Assembly (NCBI RefSeq): GCF_900460525.1
Contig: NZ_UHIY01000001.1
Coordinates: 4,154,001 to 4,218,000 of the forward strand
From: Yersinia kristensenii
GTDB taxonomy: Bacteria > Pseudomonadota > Gammaproteobacteria > Enterobacterales > Enterobacteriaceae
Direction of reading: 5' to 3'
DNA length: 64,000 nt
The number at the start of each line of letters is the position of its first letter. Position 1 is the first letter of the stretch. Below, piece after piece: positions 21,605 through 32,048 of the stretch. The notes beneath the pieces were generated by a model. That model made no database searches. It worked only from the letters and a program-made list of their open reading frames with translations, and was not told where the DNA came from. The position numbers and the translations under genes were made by a program.

Positions 21605-22540
21605 TTAATTCAGCCAAGGTAACAGTTGTTTAGCCGCATTATCAAATGAAGCGCGATCCAAATTACCGGTGTGAATAAAGCGGGAAACCAACTCCCACAG
21701 AGTGTAGAGCCAACGGCGGGCCACAAAGGATTCCGAGACCGGCGCTTTATTGAGGTAGCGATAAAATAACTGGCTCGGCATACCCTCTTCACTCAGGCGG
21801 AATAAATCATACTCCCGCGGTGCCCATAGCATGGGGCCGGGGTTAAGCATTGCCAGCAATTGATCACTGCGGGGATCTTTAAGCATACTGCGTAAGGTCA
21901 AATTGCCGTGAACCAGCACTGAACTGTCGTCAAAACCGGCAAAAAGTGCATTTAATGATGCCCGAGCACGATAGAGAATCGCCCTATCTTCCAGGGTCAT
22001 TTGTGGTGAGTTCATATTCGATAGCGTGGCCCACAGCACTTCAACTCGTTGCTGATACCAACTGAACCAATCATTTTCTTGTGTGCTATCAACATTGCCA
22101 ACACACCCATGGCTATCGATCCGGTGCCAGGCTAATACGCCCTCAACTATCTGATCCATCAAAGCATTCCAGCGCTCCCCGGTTCGGGTAGGTGCTTCTA
22201 CCGAAACTCCCCGAAGCCGCTCCATCAGCAAAATTTCTTTATACGGAGGTTGATGGGTCATGACTAAACCATACACAGTCGGCAAGCGGATATCGCCTTC
22301 GCGCGACAACATTGACAGTTTATAGGCCTCTTGCTGTGCAATCCCTTGACAGACATAACTCTTTGCCAACAATGGGATTGCCTGACCCTGCTGATTATAC
22401 ATCGCATACAGGTGGGCATAAGGCTGCTCGCTGATGCGCTCAAGGCGGGTAATCGACTCCCCAAGCACGACACTTAATTCAGCTTTCAGCTGTTCCATAA
22501 GGCTTTGTCCGATTATCTGACGAAATAGAGTGCTCATCAT
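21605..22540 (-). CDS. ycbJ: Phosphotransferase-fold protein YcbJ
   Basis: Member of the aminoglycoside-phosphotransferase/choline-kinase fold family by overall resemblance to E. coli YcbJ (EILLMERLRGVSVEAP, AWHRIDSHGCVG, LLAMLNPGPMLWAPREY). The function is unknown. The expected catalytic HGD of this fold reads HGN (VLVHGNLTLRSM, near residue 213), which I also recall for E. coli YcbJ, so the protein may not be an active kinase. The first 14 residues before MEQLKAEL may be an over-extension, since E. coli starts at that Met; the shorter start would be 22498. Convergent with elyC and downstream of kdsB. Confidence 0.85.
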   Translation of the reverse strand: MMSTLFRQIIGQSLMEQLKAELSVVLGESITRLERISEQPYAHLYAMYNQQGQAIPLLAKSYVCQGIAQQEAYKLSMLSREGDIRLPTVYGLVMTHQPPYKEILLMERLRGVSVEAPTRTGERWNALMDQIVEGVLAWHRIDSHGCVGNVDSTQENDWFSWYQQRVEVLWATLSNMNSPQMTLEDRAILYRARASLNALFAGFDDSSVLVHGNLTLRSMLKDPRSDQLLAMLNPGPMLWAPREYDLFRLSEEGMPSQLFYRYLNKAPVSESFVARRWLYTLWELVSRFIHTGNLDRASFDNAAKQLLPWLN

Positions 22541-22629
22541 GGGATGATGGGCGGGATATTTCCAGAATGCAGATCAAATAATAGCCACAATAAAAGTTAA
22601 ATAATTAAAGCTTGTGGGATCCAGAAATA

Positions 22630-22660
22630 ACAACGCCAAACTCAATAGAGCTTGGCGTGG
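22630..22660 (-). terminator. Terminator of the ycaR-kdsB operon
   Basis: On the minus strand CGCCAAGCTC..GAGTTTGGCG is followed by TTGTTATTT, close after the kdsB stop. Confidence 0.7.
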
Positions 22661-22675
22661 AAAGCGGCACAATGA

Positions 22676-23428
22676 TTACTGCTTGAGCATAATAGCCCGA
22701 ACTCTGTCTAAATCTTCTTGTGTATCAACCCCAACTGCCGGCACAGCTTTTGCCACAGCAACGTGAATTTTTTCACCGTACCACAGCACACGCAGTTGCT
22801 CTAACAGCTCTATCTGCTCGAGTTTGCTTGGCGCCCAATTAACATAGCGACGAACAAAACCGGCGCGATAAGCATAAATACCAATATGGCGTAAGAAACA
22901 ATCACCAATGGTTTCTTTCGATTGAGCAAAACGCTCTCTTTCCCACGGAATGGCGGCACGCGAGAAATACAGCGCATAACCTTGCGCATCCATCACCACT
23001 TTCACGGCATTAGGGTTAAAGGCTTCTTCGCTGCTTTCAATCGGCACAGCCAATGTCGCCATACCTGCACTGGAGGCAGCCAAATTATCAGCAACTTGAC
23101 GGATAATCATTGGCGGCACCAATGGCTCATCCCCTTGCACATTGACAATAATATCATCATCAGCAAAACCATAGCATTCAATGACTTCCGCTAAGCGCTC
23201 GGTACCAGACTGATGATCTGCGCGGGTTAAACACACTTCGCCACCCGCCGCTTCAACCGCTTTCACCACTTCCGGATGGTCTGTTGCCACAATCACCCGA
23301 GAAGCACCTGACTCCAATGCCCGCTCCATCACATGCACAACCATCGGTTTACCCGCAATATCAGCCAGTGGCTTACCGGGTAGACGGGTTGAAGCATAAC
23401 GGGCGGGTATTATAGCAATGAAACTCAT
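22676..23428 (-). CDS. kdsB: CMP-Kdo synthetase (3-deoxy-manno-octulosonate cytidylyltransferase)
   Basis: Activates Kdo with CTP to CMP-Kdo, the donor for the inner core of lipopolysaccharide; cytoplasmic. It has 250 residues. The nucleotide-binding loop [16 protein letters not shown] lies near residues 8-23, and the metal-binding NVQGDEP is near residue 98. Its ATG overlaps the stop of ycaR by four bases, so the two are translationally coupled, as in E. coli. Together with lpxK and msbA nearby it forms part of an LPS gene neighbourhood. Confidence 0.97.
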   Translation of the reverse strand: MSFIAIIPARYASTRLPGKPLADIAGKPMVVHVMERALESGASRVIVATDHPEVVKAVEAAGGEVCLTRADHQSGTERLAEVIECYGFADDDIIVNVQGDEPLVPPMIIRQVADNLAASSAGMATLAVPIESSEEAFNPNAVKVVMDAQGYALYFSRAAIPWERERFAQSKETIGDCFLRHIGIYAYRAGFVRRYVNWAPSKLEQIELLEQLRVLWYGEKIHVAVAKAVPAVGVDTQEDLDRVRAIMLKQ

Positions 23429-23607
23429 GCGTGCTTCTCATCAATGGACAGTGGGCGGGCTTCGTTTTCTAGCAATACCGGGATGCCATCACGCACCGGG
23501 TAAGCCAGATTGTCAGCTTTGCATACCAGCTCAAGGTTTTCTTTATTGAAGTACAACTTACCGTTGCAGACCGGACAAGCAACGATTTCGAGTAAACGGT
23601 GGTCCAT
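23425..23607 (-). CDS. ycaR: Trm112-family zinc protein YcaR
   Basis: Small UPF0434/Trm112-family protein of 60 residues. It starts at ATG 23607 after a strong GGAGGAT site; the longer frame to 23658 is not conserved. N-terminal CPVC (residues 11-14) is the front half of a zinc-ribbon, and the second cysteine pair is reduced to one visible Cys, as in the E. coli protein. It sits between lpxK-type envelope genes and kdsB, overlapping kdsB by four bases. Its molecular role is not known to me. Confidence 0.93.
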   Translation of the reverse strand: MDHRLLEIVACPVCNGKLYFNKENLELVCKADNLAYPVRDGIPVLLENEARPLSIDEKHA

Positions 23608-24014
23608 ACATCCTCCAGAATGGAGTTTAGCCAGCAGGAAAGTGGTCGAGGATACCATATCCGCCGATGCAGGTTAACTGCGCCGATACCGTCATTAATA
23701 TCAGCCATTGATAACAAGTAGTTATGTTAATTGACATTAGTATAAGTGAAGATACTCAACAATCGGGATGATAAATGTTGGTTTTGTTATTGATATGTTG
23801 AATTGCGAGGAGTAGTATTTTTGTGACATAAGTCACACAATCATATCTATCGAGTAAGAAATGAAAGTATTCCATAAAATTATTGCGCTGTTTGCTAACT
23901 TCAGCAATTAAACCGCAAAAACAAATAGAAGCACCTGCAAAACTGCCCGACGGCAAAAGAAATATGTCGAACAGAGGCAAAAAAACTAGCGGCTACCCTT
24001 GGGTAGCCGTTTGC
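23608..24014. other. Intergenic region between ycaR and the csp gene
   Basis: About 400 bases of AT-rich sequence hold the ycaR-kdsB promoter area and the csp terminator at its right end. An open frame of 74 codons on the minus strand (23756-23980) runs into that terminator and has no ribosome site that I can see, so I do not call it. Confidence 0.5.
23981..24014 (-). terminator. Rho-independent terminator of the csp gene
   Basis: On the minus strand ACGGCTACCC-AA-GGGTAGCCG is followed by CTAG and then TTTTTTT. Confidence 0.85.
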
Positions 24015-24224
24015 TTAGAAAGCGATCACATCTGCTGCTGACGGCCCATGAATACTACGATAAGTAGAGAATTCAACGTCCTGCCCTTCACTCAGTGATT
24101 TATTTTTGGTGTTGGCAATGGCTGTCTTGCTGACATACACATCCAAACTCCCGTCGTGGGGTGAAATAAAACCGTAGCCTTCAGACTGGTTGAACCATTT
24201 CACGCGACCCATTTTTAACGTCAT
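24015..24224 (-). CDS. Divergent cold-shock domain protein
   Basis: A 69-residue CspA-family OB-fold protein that should bind single-stranded RNA or DNA. ATG at 24224 follows AAGGAAA and gives MTLKMGRVKWFNQSEGYGFI; the upstream frame to 24248 adds eight non-conserved residues. RNP1 is altered (EGYGFI for KGFGFI) and RNP2 is clearly changed (DVYVSKTAI where CspA-type proteins have DVFVHFSAI), replacing an RNA-stacking Phe and His. The C-terminus (GPSAADVIAF) is normal. It has a leader of more than 100 bases, common for cold-shock genes, and its own terminator. It is not assigned to a named csp. Confidence 0.85.
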   Translation of the reverse strand: MTLKMGRVKWFNQSEGYGFISPHDGSLDVYVSKTAIANTKNKSLSEGQDVEFSTYRSIHGPSAADVIAF

Positions 24225-24875
24225 AATAAATTTCCTTTTACTGGGCATCCTAACAACTCATTTTTATTTATTGTTTAGATGCAGTTGCCCATCCTAAAGT
24301 TTTCTGATTAAACCTCTATGAGCTTGATTTTATGGAAAACCCGCATAAATGTGGGCTTAGAATTTTGTCTATCTCGAGAATAAATGACAGGCGCATTGGC
24401 ACGATCATTTTATTTCCGCCGATAACCCAACGTTATTACTTTAAATAATAGAGCAGCAACAGATACAACAACTAACAAACCAGCCACAAAAAATAAATGC
24501 TTAATGGGCAATAACAGGTTCGCCTAAAATATGACTTATGGGAGTTGCTTATAGGAGATTTCAGGGGTTCGTCTTTGAGGCTGTATCAGAAATAGCGTCT
24601 TGGGAGGAACTGCTTTGCTTTGCTCTCGTGCACTCTTACACATAAATAAGCCTGCAAAACAGGCCTACGCGTATTTACACATAAAAAACGCATTCATACA
24701 ACTTTTTTATCGCATGGATCACAACAAACCCCAGAATCAATGCGATATGACGCATAAAAAACTAATATTCTCCGCAGGCTCCTCACCAGCTCAGCAAACT
24801 CACCTAGAATAAAATGGAATCAGCGTGATCCGCAGCCGTAAATATCTGCGTTGAAAGGCAAAAAGGAACATTCCT
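24225..24875. other. Intergenic region between divergent csp and ydcJ
   Basis: About 650 bases. The csp side is AT-rich and probably includes a long untranslated leader. The ydcJ side holds AAAAGGAACA just before its ATG. I find no convincing gene; a 70-codon frame at 24600-24812 has no ribosome site or recognisable product. Confidence 0.5.
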
Positions 24876-26285
24876 ATGATAAGTCACCAGCCATTTGTTC
24901 ATCCCGATGAGATACGCGCCAGATTCTCCAGTGCTATGTCGGATATGTATCAGACTGAAGTCCCGCTATACGGTGATTTATTGGAGTTAGTTGCCGAGAC
25001 CAACCGCCAAACTATGGAACAATTGCCAGAACTGACCCGCCATTTGCATCAAACTGGGGAAATTGGGCGATTAAATATGGAAAGGCATGGTGCTATCCGC
25101 GTGGGAACTGCCACCGAGCTCACCACCTTACGCCGCTTATTTGCAGTTATGGGGATGGCTCCCGTCGGGTATTACGATCTGGCCCCTGCCGGTGTACCTG
25201 TTCACTCTACGGCTTTTCGCGCAGTACATGAAACTTCATTGCAAATCTGCCCATTTAGAATTTTCACTTCCTTACTGCGATTAGAGTTGATTGAGCAACC
25301 AGAGCTGCGGCAACGAGCAATTGATACTCTTGCCAAAAGAAATATTTTTACGTCACGTCTTATCGAGTTAATTGTTAAGCATGAAACGGCCGGAGGGCTG
25401 ACTAGCAATGAAGCAGCTGATTTTATTACTGAATCCTTGGAAACATTCCGCTGGCATAATCAAGCTACCGTGAGTGCTGAGATTTATCATCAACTGCATG
25501 ATCAACATCGGTTAATTGCTGATGTCATTGCTTTTAAAGGGCCACATATTAACCATTTGACCCCACGAACACTGAATATAGACGCAGTACAAGCTGCCAT
25601 GCTGAAACACAACATTACCCCCAAAGCCGTCATTGAAGGGCCCCCCCCTCGCCATTGCCCAATACTGCTGCGACAAACCAGTTTTAAAGCATTGGAAGAA
25701 AAAATCGCGTTTGTATCATCCGATGGGCATATTGTTCAAGGGAGTCACACCGCCCGCTTTGGCGAAATAGAACAGCGTGGCGCTGCGCTGACCGCTAAGG
25801 GCCGCAATCTTTATGACCGCTTGCTGCAAGCGGCTCAGGATCAACTGCAAGCCCCTGCAAATGAGGAAAATGCAGCGCAATACATGGCTATTCTTAGCGA
25901 GAAATTTAGCCAGTTTCCGGATGATTACCCGACCATGCGCGCTGAAAAACTCGCTTTCTTCCGCTATTTCCCGACAGAAAAAAAACTCAGCGAACCTACG
26001 GCCTCAATGCAAAATTTAACTTTAGACGAGCTGATTGGCGCCGGATTTATCCAATTTGAACCTTTGGTTTATGAAGATTTCCTGCCGGTCAGTGCTGCGG
26101 GTATTTTTCAGTCCAATTTAGGGGATAAAGGGCAAAACCATTTTGCAGGACATTCCAGTAAGCAGGATTTCCAACAGGACTTGGGATCTGATGTTATTGA
26201 TGAACTACAACTGTACGAAAAAACTCAGCAACACTCGCTAACGGCATGCGCGGCGGCTCTAAAGCTCACATCACTGAGTCTATAA
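24876..26285 (+). CDS. ydcJ: YdcJ/HglS-type 2-oxoadipate dioxygenase/decarboxylase family protein
   Basis: DUF1338-family non-haem iron enzyme. The Pseudomonas member HglS converts 2-oxoadipate to D-2-hydroxyglutarate in lysine catabolism; the substrate here is not known. The 469-residue protein matches E. coli YdcJ along its length (RLNVERHGAIRVGTA-like start, VPVHSTAFR near residue 109, HINHLTPRTL near residue 226, HTARFGEIEQRG near residue 291, DFLPVSAAGIFQSNLG near the end). The histidines and glutamate of these blocks are the likely metal ligands. It stands alone between csp and lpxK, a place occupied by ycaQ in E. coli, so it was relocated or gained here. Confidence 0.88.
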   Translation: MISHQPFVHPDEIRARFSSAMSDMYQTEVPLYGDLLELVAETNRQTMEQLPELTRHLHQTGEIGRLNMERHGAIRVGTATELTTLRRLFAVMGMAPVGYYDLAPAGVPVHSTAFRAVHETSLQICPFRIFTSLLRLELIEQPELRQRAIDTLAKRNIFTSRLIELIVKHETAGGLTSNEAADFITESLETFRWHNQATVSAEIYHQLHDQHRLIADVIAFKGPHINHLTPRTLNIDAVQAAMLKHNITPKAVIEGPPPRHCPILLRQTSFKALEEKIAFVSSDGHIVQGSHTARFGEIEQRGAALTAKGRNLYDRLLQAAQDQLQAPANEENAAQYMAILSEKFSQFPDDYPTMRAEKLAFFRYFPTEKKLSEPTASMQNLTLDELIGAGFIQFEPLVYEDFLPVSAAGIFQSNLGDKGQNHFAGHSSKQDFQQDLGSDVIDELQLYEKTQQHSLTACAAALKLTSLSL

Positions 26286-26291
26286 ATTGGA

Positions 26292-27275
26292 TTATGCAGA
26301 ATGGTGCGATAGTGCCTGAATCTTCAACAATAATTGTTCAGCTTGATCGGGAGGTAACTGCGCATCTACTGGCAAATACCACCAATTGGGCTGAGCAAAA
26401 GCTCGGCACTTAACAGCATCTTTTTCAGTCATTAGTAAAATTTGTGGCCCGGACGTCAGCGAGCTAAGTTGGGACAGTGAATAATCCTGATGGTCGGCGA
26501 AAGCATATTCCTTTTTGAGTTCAATACCGAGCAGACTTAGCGTAGCAAAAAAACGCGGGGGATGGCCGATGCCAGCCATGGCAACAACATGCTGTAATTG
26601 TTGCGCAGGAAAACGTTCGCCTGTCACCAAATTGACCGCCTCCCGTGCAACCAGTTGCATTGGTATTTCACCAGTGGCGGCAATACCGCCATTGGTTATC
26701 ACTGCATCGACTGAGCGCAATCGCCCTGCCCGCTCGCGCATCGGGCCTGCGGGCAGCCACCAGCCATTACCAAAGCGGCGAACACCATCAATCACCACCA
26801 GCTCAAAATCCCGCTGTAATGCATAATGCTGTAAGCCGTCATCAGTAATGATGAAGTCCAAATTATGAGATTTCAGTAATGCTTGGACCGCATCAGAACG
26901 CTTCGGCGAGACCGCAACTGGGGCACCTGTTCGTTGATAAATTAGAACAGGTTCATCACCGGCCTGAGTGGTTGTAGTCTCGCTGGATAGTAATAACGGA
27001 TACACAGACTTGCCGCCATAACCACGGGACACAACTCCGATGCGATAACCCCGCTGTTTTAGCTGTTCCACCAACCAAATAACCACCGGCGTTTTACCAT
27101 TACCGCCGACAGTCAGGTTGCCCACAATGATAATAGGCACGGGGGAGCGCCATGCTGAACGCCACCCCAGAGTATAACTGACACGGATAAGCCAAGTGAT
27201 CACACCATATAGCCAGGACAGTGGCAGCAATAACAAATACAGCCAAGACTTCCCAGACCAAATACGCTCAATCAT
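26292..27275 (-). CDS. lpxK: Tetraacyldisaccharide 4'-kinase
   Basis: Phosphorylates the 4' position of the lipid A disaccharide to give lipid IVA, on the inner face of the inner membrane. It has 327 residues, with an N-terminal membrane-associated helix ([19 protein letters not shown]) and a P-loop [13 protein letters not shown] near residues 52-64. DDGLQHY near residue 146 is also a family signature. Its ATG overlaps the msbA stop by four bases, so the two genes are coupled as in E. coli. Convergent with ydcJ. Confidence 0.97.
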   Translation of the reverse strand: MIERIWSGKSWLYLLLLPLSWLYGVITWLIRVSYTLGWRSAWRSPVPIIIVGNLTVGGNGKTPVVIWLVEQLKQRGYRIGVVSRGYGGKSVYPLLLSSETTTTQAGDEPVLIYQRTGAPVAVSPKRSDAVQALLKSHNLDFIITDDGLQHYALQRDFELVVIDGVRRFGNGWWLPAGPMRERAGRLRSVDAVITNGGIAATGEIPMQLVAREAVNLVTGERFPAQQLQHVVAMAGIGHPPRFFATLSLLGIELKKEYAFADHQDYSLSQLSSLTSGPQILLMTEKDAVKCRAFAQPNWWYLPVDAQLPPDQAEQLLLKIQALSHHSA

Positions 27276-29020
27276 TGGCCAAACTGCATACGGTTAAGTT
27301 GAGCATAAACGCCCTTTTTCGCCAGCAATTCTGCATGCATGCCACGCTCCACAATGCGCCCGTCCTCAATGACCAGAATCTCATCCGCTTTTTCAATGGT
27401 CGACAAACGGTGGGCAATAACCAGTGAAGTACGGTTTTTCTGCAATTCATCCAATGCGGCCTGAATTGCCCGCTCTGATTCAGTATCCAGTGCTGAAGTC
27501 GCTTCATCCAGAATCAATATTGGGCAGTCCCGTAACAGCGCCCGTGCAATGGCAATACGCTGACGCTGGCCACCAGAGAGCATGACACCGTTTTCACCAA
27601 TCACGGTATCCAGGCCATTTTCCATTTTATTGATAAAGTCCATGGCATAAGCCATGCGGGCAGCTTCTTCAATTTCAGCACGGCTGTATTGCTCATCACG
27701 GGCATAAGCAATGTTATTAGCCACCGTATCATTGAATAGATGAACATTTTGTGACACCAACGCGACCTGGTTGCGTAATGCCCCCAACCGGTAATCACGC
27801 AAGTCATGGCCATCCAACAAAATACTGCCTTCGCTGACATCATAGAAACGGGTCATTAAATTAGCGATAGTTGACTTACCAGAGCCTGATCGCCCCACTA
27901 ATGCAACTGTTTTACCTGCATCAATATGCATATTGATGTCATTCAGTGCTGGAGTATCTTTACCCGGATAGTAGAACGTCACATGGCGGAATTCTATTTC
28001 GCCTTTAGCGCGTTCAACTTCCAGTTTACCCTCGTCTTTTTCCTGCTCCATATCCAGAATAGTGAACAGCGTCTGACAAGCAGCCATTCCACGTTGGAAT
28101 TGAGCATTCACATTGGTCAGTGATTTCAATGGTCGCATCAGCGCAATCATGGCTGAGAACACCACAGTAATGGTACCAGCGGTCAGGGTTTCCATCACAC
28201 TCGGGAAGCTTGCTGCATACAGGACAAATGCCAGAGCAAAAGAGGCAATCAACTGAATAATAGGATCTGAAATAGAAGAAGCAGAAACCAGTTTCATCCC
28301 TTGTTGGCGCATGCGATTACTAACAGCTTCAAAGCGCTCAGTTTCAACTTTTTGGCCGCCGAAGATCAAAACTTCTTTATGCCCTTTCAGCATTTGCTCT
28401 GCACTGGTGGTAACTTCACCCATGGTGCTTTGCATATTTTTACTGATATTGCGAAAACGCTTAGATACCAACCGAATAGAAATCGACACAATCGGTGCAA
28501 TGACGATTAAAATCAGCGACAACTGCCAGCTGTAATAAAACATCATAATAAACAAACCGATAATAGAAGCCCCTTCTCGCACCACTGTCACCAGTGCACC
28601 AGAAGATGATGCTGCTACTTGTTCGGAGTCATAAGTAATACGTGATAGCAACGTACCTGTTGATTGCTGATCAAAAAATGAAACCGGCATCCCCATCATA
28701 TGGCTGAATAAGCGGCGACGGATATGCATCACCACTTTGCCGGAGACCCACGAGATGCAATAGCTTGAAATAAAGCCTGTTATACCTCGAACCACCATTA
28801 AGCCGATAACGGCCAGAGGCATCCATTTTAAAATTGAGCTATTAGCCTTACCAAAACCATCGTCGAGCAAGGGTTTTAGTAATGACAGCATAAAGGTGTC
28901 ACTGGCAGCATTAAGGATTAATGCTATCGCCGCAACAACAAGACCGGTCTTATAAGGAGAGATCAATGGCCAGAGGCGACGAAACGTCTGCCAAGTGGAT
29001 AGATCTTTATCATTCATCAT
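27272..29020 (-). CDS. msbA: Lipid A/LPS flippase MsbA
   Basis: Homodimeric ABC exporter that flips lipid A-core LPS across the inner membrane, here 582 residues as in E. coli. An N-terminal six-helix transmembrane domain is followed by the ATPase domain: Walker [11 protein letters not shown] near residue 376, signature [15 protein letters not shown] near residue 481, Walker [13 protein letters not shown] and the switch histidine in IAHRLST. It overlaps lpxK by four bases and follows comEC after 35 bases. Confidence 0.98.
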   Translation of the reverse strand: MMNDKDLSTWQTFRRLWPLISPYKTGLVVAAIALILNAASDTFMLSLLKPLLDDGFGKANSSILKWMPLAVIGLMVVRGITGFISSYCISWVSGKVVMHIRRRLFSHMMGMPVSFFDQQSTGTLLSRITYDSEQVAASSSGALVTVVREGASIIGLFIMMFYYSWQLSLILIVIAPIVSISIRLVSKRFRNISKNMQSTMGEVTTSAEQMLKGHKEVLIFGGQKVETERFEAVSNRMRQQGMKLVSASSISDPIIQLIASFALAFVLYAASFPSVMETLTAGTITVVFSAMIALMRPLKSLTNVNAQFQRGMAACQTLFTILDMEQEKDEGKLEVERAKGEIEFRHVTFYYPGKDTPALNDINMHIDAGKTVALVGRSGSGKSTIANLMTRFYDVSEGSILLDGHDLRDYRLGALRNQVALVSQNVHLFNDTVANNIAYARDEQYSRAEIEEAARMAYAMDFINKMENGLDTVIGENGVMLSGGQRQRIAIARALLRDCPILILDEATSALDTESERAIQAALDELQKNRTSLVIAHRLSTIEKADEILVIEDGRIVERGMHAELLAKKGVYAQLNRMQFGQ

Positions 29021-29055
29021 GCAAATACCAGCACCAGAAGAAATAGCGGCCCATT

Positions 29056-31341
29056 CTACTCATTATGGCCTCCAACGCCAAATTGCTGGTGATACCAACG
29101 AGGCATTAAATGTTCCCTATAACCATTAATTTGCCAACTATCGCTGTAAAAATAAACACTTAATTGCCCCGACACCGAGGTATCATGCCAAATAATGTTA
29201 TTTTTTTGATAGCGTTTAGTCACTTTTCTGGCCGGAAGATGCCATTGGTTATAGCGTGCAACAGAGGCAAAAGCCAATTCCGGCTTTACTGCCCGCAGAA
29301 AAGGGGGTGTAGAAGAGGTATTGCTCCCATGATGAGGAACCTGCAGTAACGTTGAAGCTAATTTAGCACGAGAATTTTTAATCAACTCTCTCTCACTGCG
29401 CATTTCAAGGTCACCAGTCAGTAATAAGCTGTGTTTGCCATCATCAACACGAATCACACATGAATCATCATTCTGAGCATTAGCAACCTGCACTCGCGGC
29501 CATAACACTTCAAAATTCAAACCTTGCCACTGCCATGCTACCCCTTGTTTGCAGGGCAAAGTATTTACAGCATCTTTTAAGGGAAAAGGAGCACGAACCG
29601 TCGCCATGGGAAAAGCAGTCTGAATCTCGGCTAGACCTCCAGTATGATCCTGATGATCATGACTGAGAATAATTTGCTCAACAGTGATACCCCGCCAACG
29701 TAAATAAGGCAAAATCACCATTGATGCCATGCTGCCAGTTGCCCAGCGATTACCTGTATCAAAAATAATGGCTTTCCCCTTGTGCTCAATGACTACCGCC
29801 AGACCATGCCCAATATCTAACATATCAACCCGCCATTGGTATTCATCACGGCGCTGAGTCAATAATACTAGATTCACACAAAGCACCATGACCCCAATAG
29901 AATAGTTACGCCACCATCCAAAACGCCATATAAACATGGCTAGCCAACCACTGAATCCGATAGCAACTGATGCCGTTCCAGTATGAAACCAGCCCATTCT
30001 CATCAGACTCAGCGGGAAGAGTACCGCAGTCAACGATATATCAGCCAACGACCAGAACACCCCAGCAACCACAGGAAGGAGAGAGAAAGCCAAAGCCAGC
30101 AAAACACAAGGGACAGTAATTAAGGAAACGAGAGGCACTGCCCACAGGTTTGCAAGTATCGAGAATAAACTGATGCCGCGAAACAACGTTATTTGCAACG
30201 GCATCAACAGCAACATCATACCTAATTGCAAATGGATCGCGCGAATAACTAGCCCTTGCCAACCCGTTTTAAAACGCGGGGAAAGCGGTACCCAATAAAA
30301 CCAACATATCAAACTAAATACCGCCAAACAGGAGAGCCAAAAACTATCCGAAAGTATTGCAAGAGGATCACTAAGTAAAATTAGCGCTAGTGCCCATAAC
30401 CATACTTGCCATGCACTACAGGAGACATTAAAAAGCCTAAGCAGCAACCATAATGTCAGTGCCATAGCAGCTCTAACTGCCGGGGGATTCGCCCCTGCTA
30501 GCCAAACGTAAATAACAGCAACCATCCAGCCAGTTAATAGCGGAAACAGCGGACCAACTCGACTAACCGGCAGTAAAAACTGAATCGCCCGAGCCAGCCC
30601 CCCACCAAATAACGCCGCCATAGCAATGTGTAAACCTGAAATCGCCATTAAATGGGCCGTACCGGTATCACGCAACATCGCCCAATACTGGGGTTCCAGT
30701 TGGCTCCTTTCACCAAAAGCCAGTGCCAGCAATATCTGCCGTTGTTTATAGGGTTCAAGTTGCCGTTCCACAACACGGATGATTTGCTGACGAGCATTAC
30801 AAGGCGCATCAAGTAATTCGGCTCTAATGATTCGTCCCTGTAATGGACGGCGATTTGCTATAGCCCAACGCTGGCTATCAAAACCGCCTTCGTTGAGCAA
30901 ACTATGCACACCTCGCATTCGCAGCCAGAACTGCCATTGTTGCCCAGCACAATAATCCAGGCCCTCTTGCCATTTGACGGTGACCTTAATAGCAGGAAAT
31001 ACTTTCTTCCCATTTACCTGCTGAATATCTAATAGAACCTTATTACCTTCTACCCAAACCAAATGTGAATTATTTATTGTGGCGACGATCTGTTGATCTC
31101 CCTGAGTGAATTGCTCAATCTGCATCAACATCTTATCGCCGTGCCAACATCCCCAAACAAAACTCATCAGAGCCAATGTAAGACACTGACAATAAGTATT
31201 GCCGCTAACCCATAGCAATGCGCCCAATGCCAGTAACACGCCAATCACCCTGGGGCCTGGGAGATGAGGTAGCAAAATAAGAGGTAAAAGACCCGCGATG
31301 ATAGCAAACGCGCAATGATCTGTTGATAAAGTGATAAGCAA
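29056..31341 (-). CDS. comEC: ComEC/Rec2-type DNA-uptake channel protein
   Basis: Polytopic inner-membrane protein of the ComEC/Rec2 family (E. coli ycaI), predicted to pass single-stranded DNA into the cytoplasm. Of 761 residues, the N-terminal part has several transmembrane helices and an OB-like domain, the middle is the 'competence' helix bundle ([24 protein letters not shown]), and the C-terminus is a metallo-beta-lactamase-like domain with [12 protein letters not shown] near residue 560. The start at 31341 is TTG; no in-frame ATG lies nearby. No other competence genes are in the window. Confidence 0.92.
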   Translation of the reverse strand: MLITLSTDHCAFAIIAGLLPLILLPHLPGPRVIGVLLALGALLWVSGNTYCQCLTLALMSFVWGCWHGDKMLMQIEQFTQGDQQIVATINNSHLVWVEGNKVLLDIQQVNGKKVFPAIKVTVKWQEGLDYCAGQQWQFWLRMRGVHSLLNEGGFDSQRWAIANRRPLQGRIIRAELLDAPCNARQQIIRVVERQLEPYKQRQILLALAFGERSQLEPQYWAMLRDTGTAHLMAISGLHIAMAALFGGGLARAIQFLLPVSRVGPLFPLLTGWMVAVIYVWLAGANPPAVRAAMALTLWLLLRLFNVSCSAWQVWLWALALILLSDPLAILSDSFWLSCLAVFSLICWFYWVPLSPRFKTGWQGLVIRAIHLQLGMMLLLMPLQITLFRGISLFSILANLWAVPLVSLITVPCVLLALAFSLLPVVAGVFWSLADISLTAVLFPLSLMRMGWFHTGTASVAIGFSGWLAMFIWRFGWWRNYSIGVMVLCVNLVLLTQRRDEYQWRVDMLDIGHGLAVVIEHKGKAIIFDTGNRWATGSMASMVILPYLRWRGITVEQIILSHDHQDHTGGLAEIQTAFPMATVRAPFPLKDAVNTLPCKQGVAWQWQGLNFEVLWPRVQVANAQNDDSCVIRVDDGKHSLLLTGDLEMRSERELIKNSRAKLASTLLQVPHHGSNTSSTPPFLRAVKPELAFASVARYNQWHLPARKVTKRYQKNNIIWHDTSVSGQLSVYFYSDSWQINGYREHLMPRWYHQQFGVGGHNE

Positions 31342-31703
31342 CCATCCATGTTATGACTCTCAAATAGCCTCATGGCTATCCGCTCACTGTGGGTGAGAAA
31401 CTGATTCTCTATGTAGATTGGCTATAGGGCCAGCACCACTGACAGGAGTTCCGAGCCGATACGCGAACAGTTTTATTGAGTTGCAAAATCTGCAAAAGAA
31501 ATGCGGGATGCCTCTAAAATAATCAGGAATATATTGATGGATAAAGCATTTTGGCAAGGGAGGGCGTCAGGATTAAGAGACAAAAACAAATAAAAACGGT
31601 GCCTCTAGGGGCACCGTTTCGTATCAGCTTTATATCCTTTCACTGGAAGCAATAGCTCCGAGTGTTTTGGACATAGATAATAACGCGGTAAGCTGTAAAC
31701 AAC
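31342..31703. other. Intergenic region between ihfB and comEC
   Basis: About 360 bases hold the ihfB terminator and the comEC promoter region. GCCTCATGGC near 31367-31376 and GGTGAG words nearby form short inverted repeats without a known family. I see no gene. Confidence 0.5.
31588..31620 (-). terminator. Rho-independent terminator of ihfB
   Basis: On the minus strand AAACGGTGCC-CCTAGA-GGCACCGTTT is followed by TTATTTG, about 85 bases after the ihfB stop. Confidence 0.85.
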
Positions 31704-31988
31704 TTAACCGTAGATATTAGCGCGATCACGCAACTCTTTACCTGGCTTAAAGTGTGGAACGTACTTACCTTCCAACTCAACTTTATCACCAGTTTTCGGG
31801 TTACGACCAACACGCGGAGCACGGTAGTGAAGAGAAAAACTGCCAAATCCGCGGATCTCAATGCGCTCACCTTCAGCTAGTGTTCCAGCCATATGTTCAA
31901 GCATTTCTTTCACTGCATCCTCAACGGCCTTCGCCGGAATATGAGAGTGCTGGCCAGCAAGTCTTTCAATAAGTTCAGACTTGGTCAT
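31704..31988 (-). CDS. ihfB: Integration host factor beta subunit
   Basis: DNA-bending nucleoid protein; with IhfA it forms IHF, acting in transcription, replication and site-specific recombination. It has 94 residues from ATG at 31988, preceded by GGAGGT; the upstream frame to 32036 is not conserved. The DNA-binding arm [12 protein letters not shown] near residue 62-73 carries the Pro that intercalates DNA, and [17 protein letters not shown] is the family signature. It lies 60 bases downstream of rpsA, the E. coli arrangement. Confidence 0.98.
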   Translation of the reverse strand: MTKSELIERLAGQHSHIPAKAVEDAVKEMLEHMAGTLAEGERIEIRGFGSFSLHYRAPRVGRNPKTGDKVELEGKYVPHFKPGKELRDRANIYG

Positions 31989-32048
31989 ATAACCTCCAAG
32001 CTTTGCAGCTAAACTACCGTATAGGGGCGAAAACATCGCCCCCCGTTA

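Noticed and set aside
23756..23980. Small gene between ycaR and csp
   Set aside because: It lacks a ribosome site and runs into the csp terminator hairpin.
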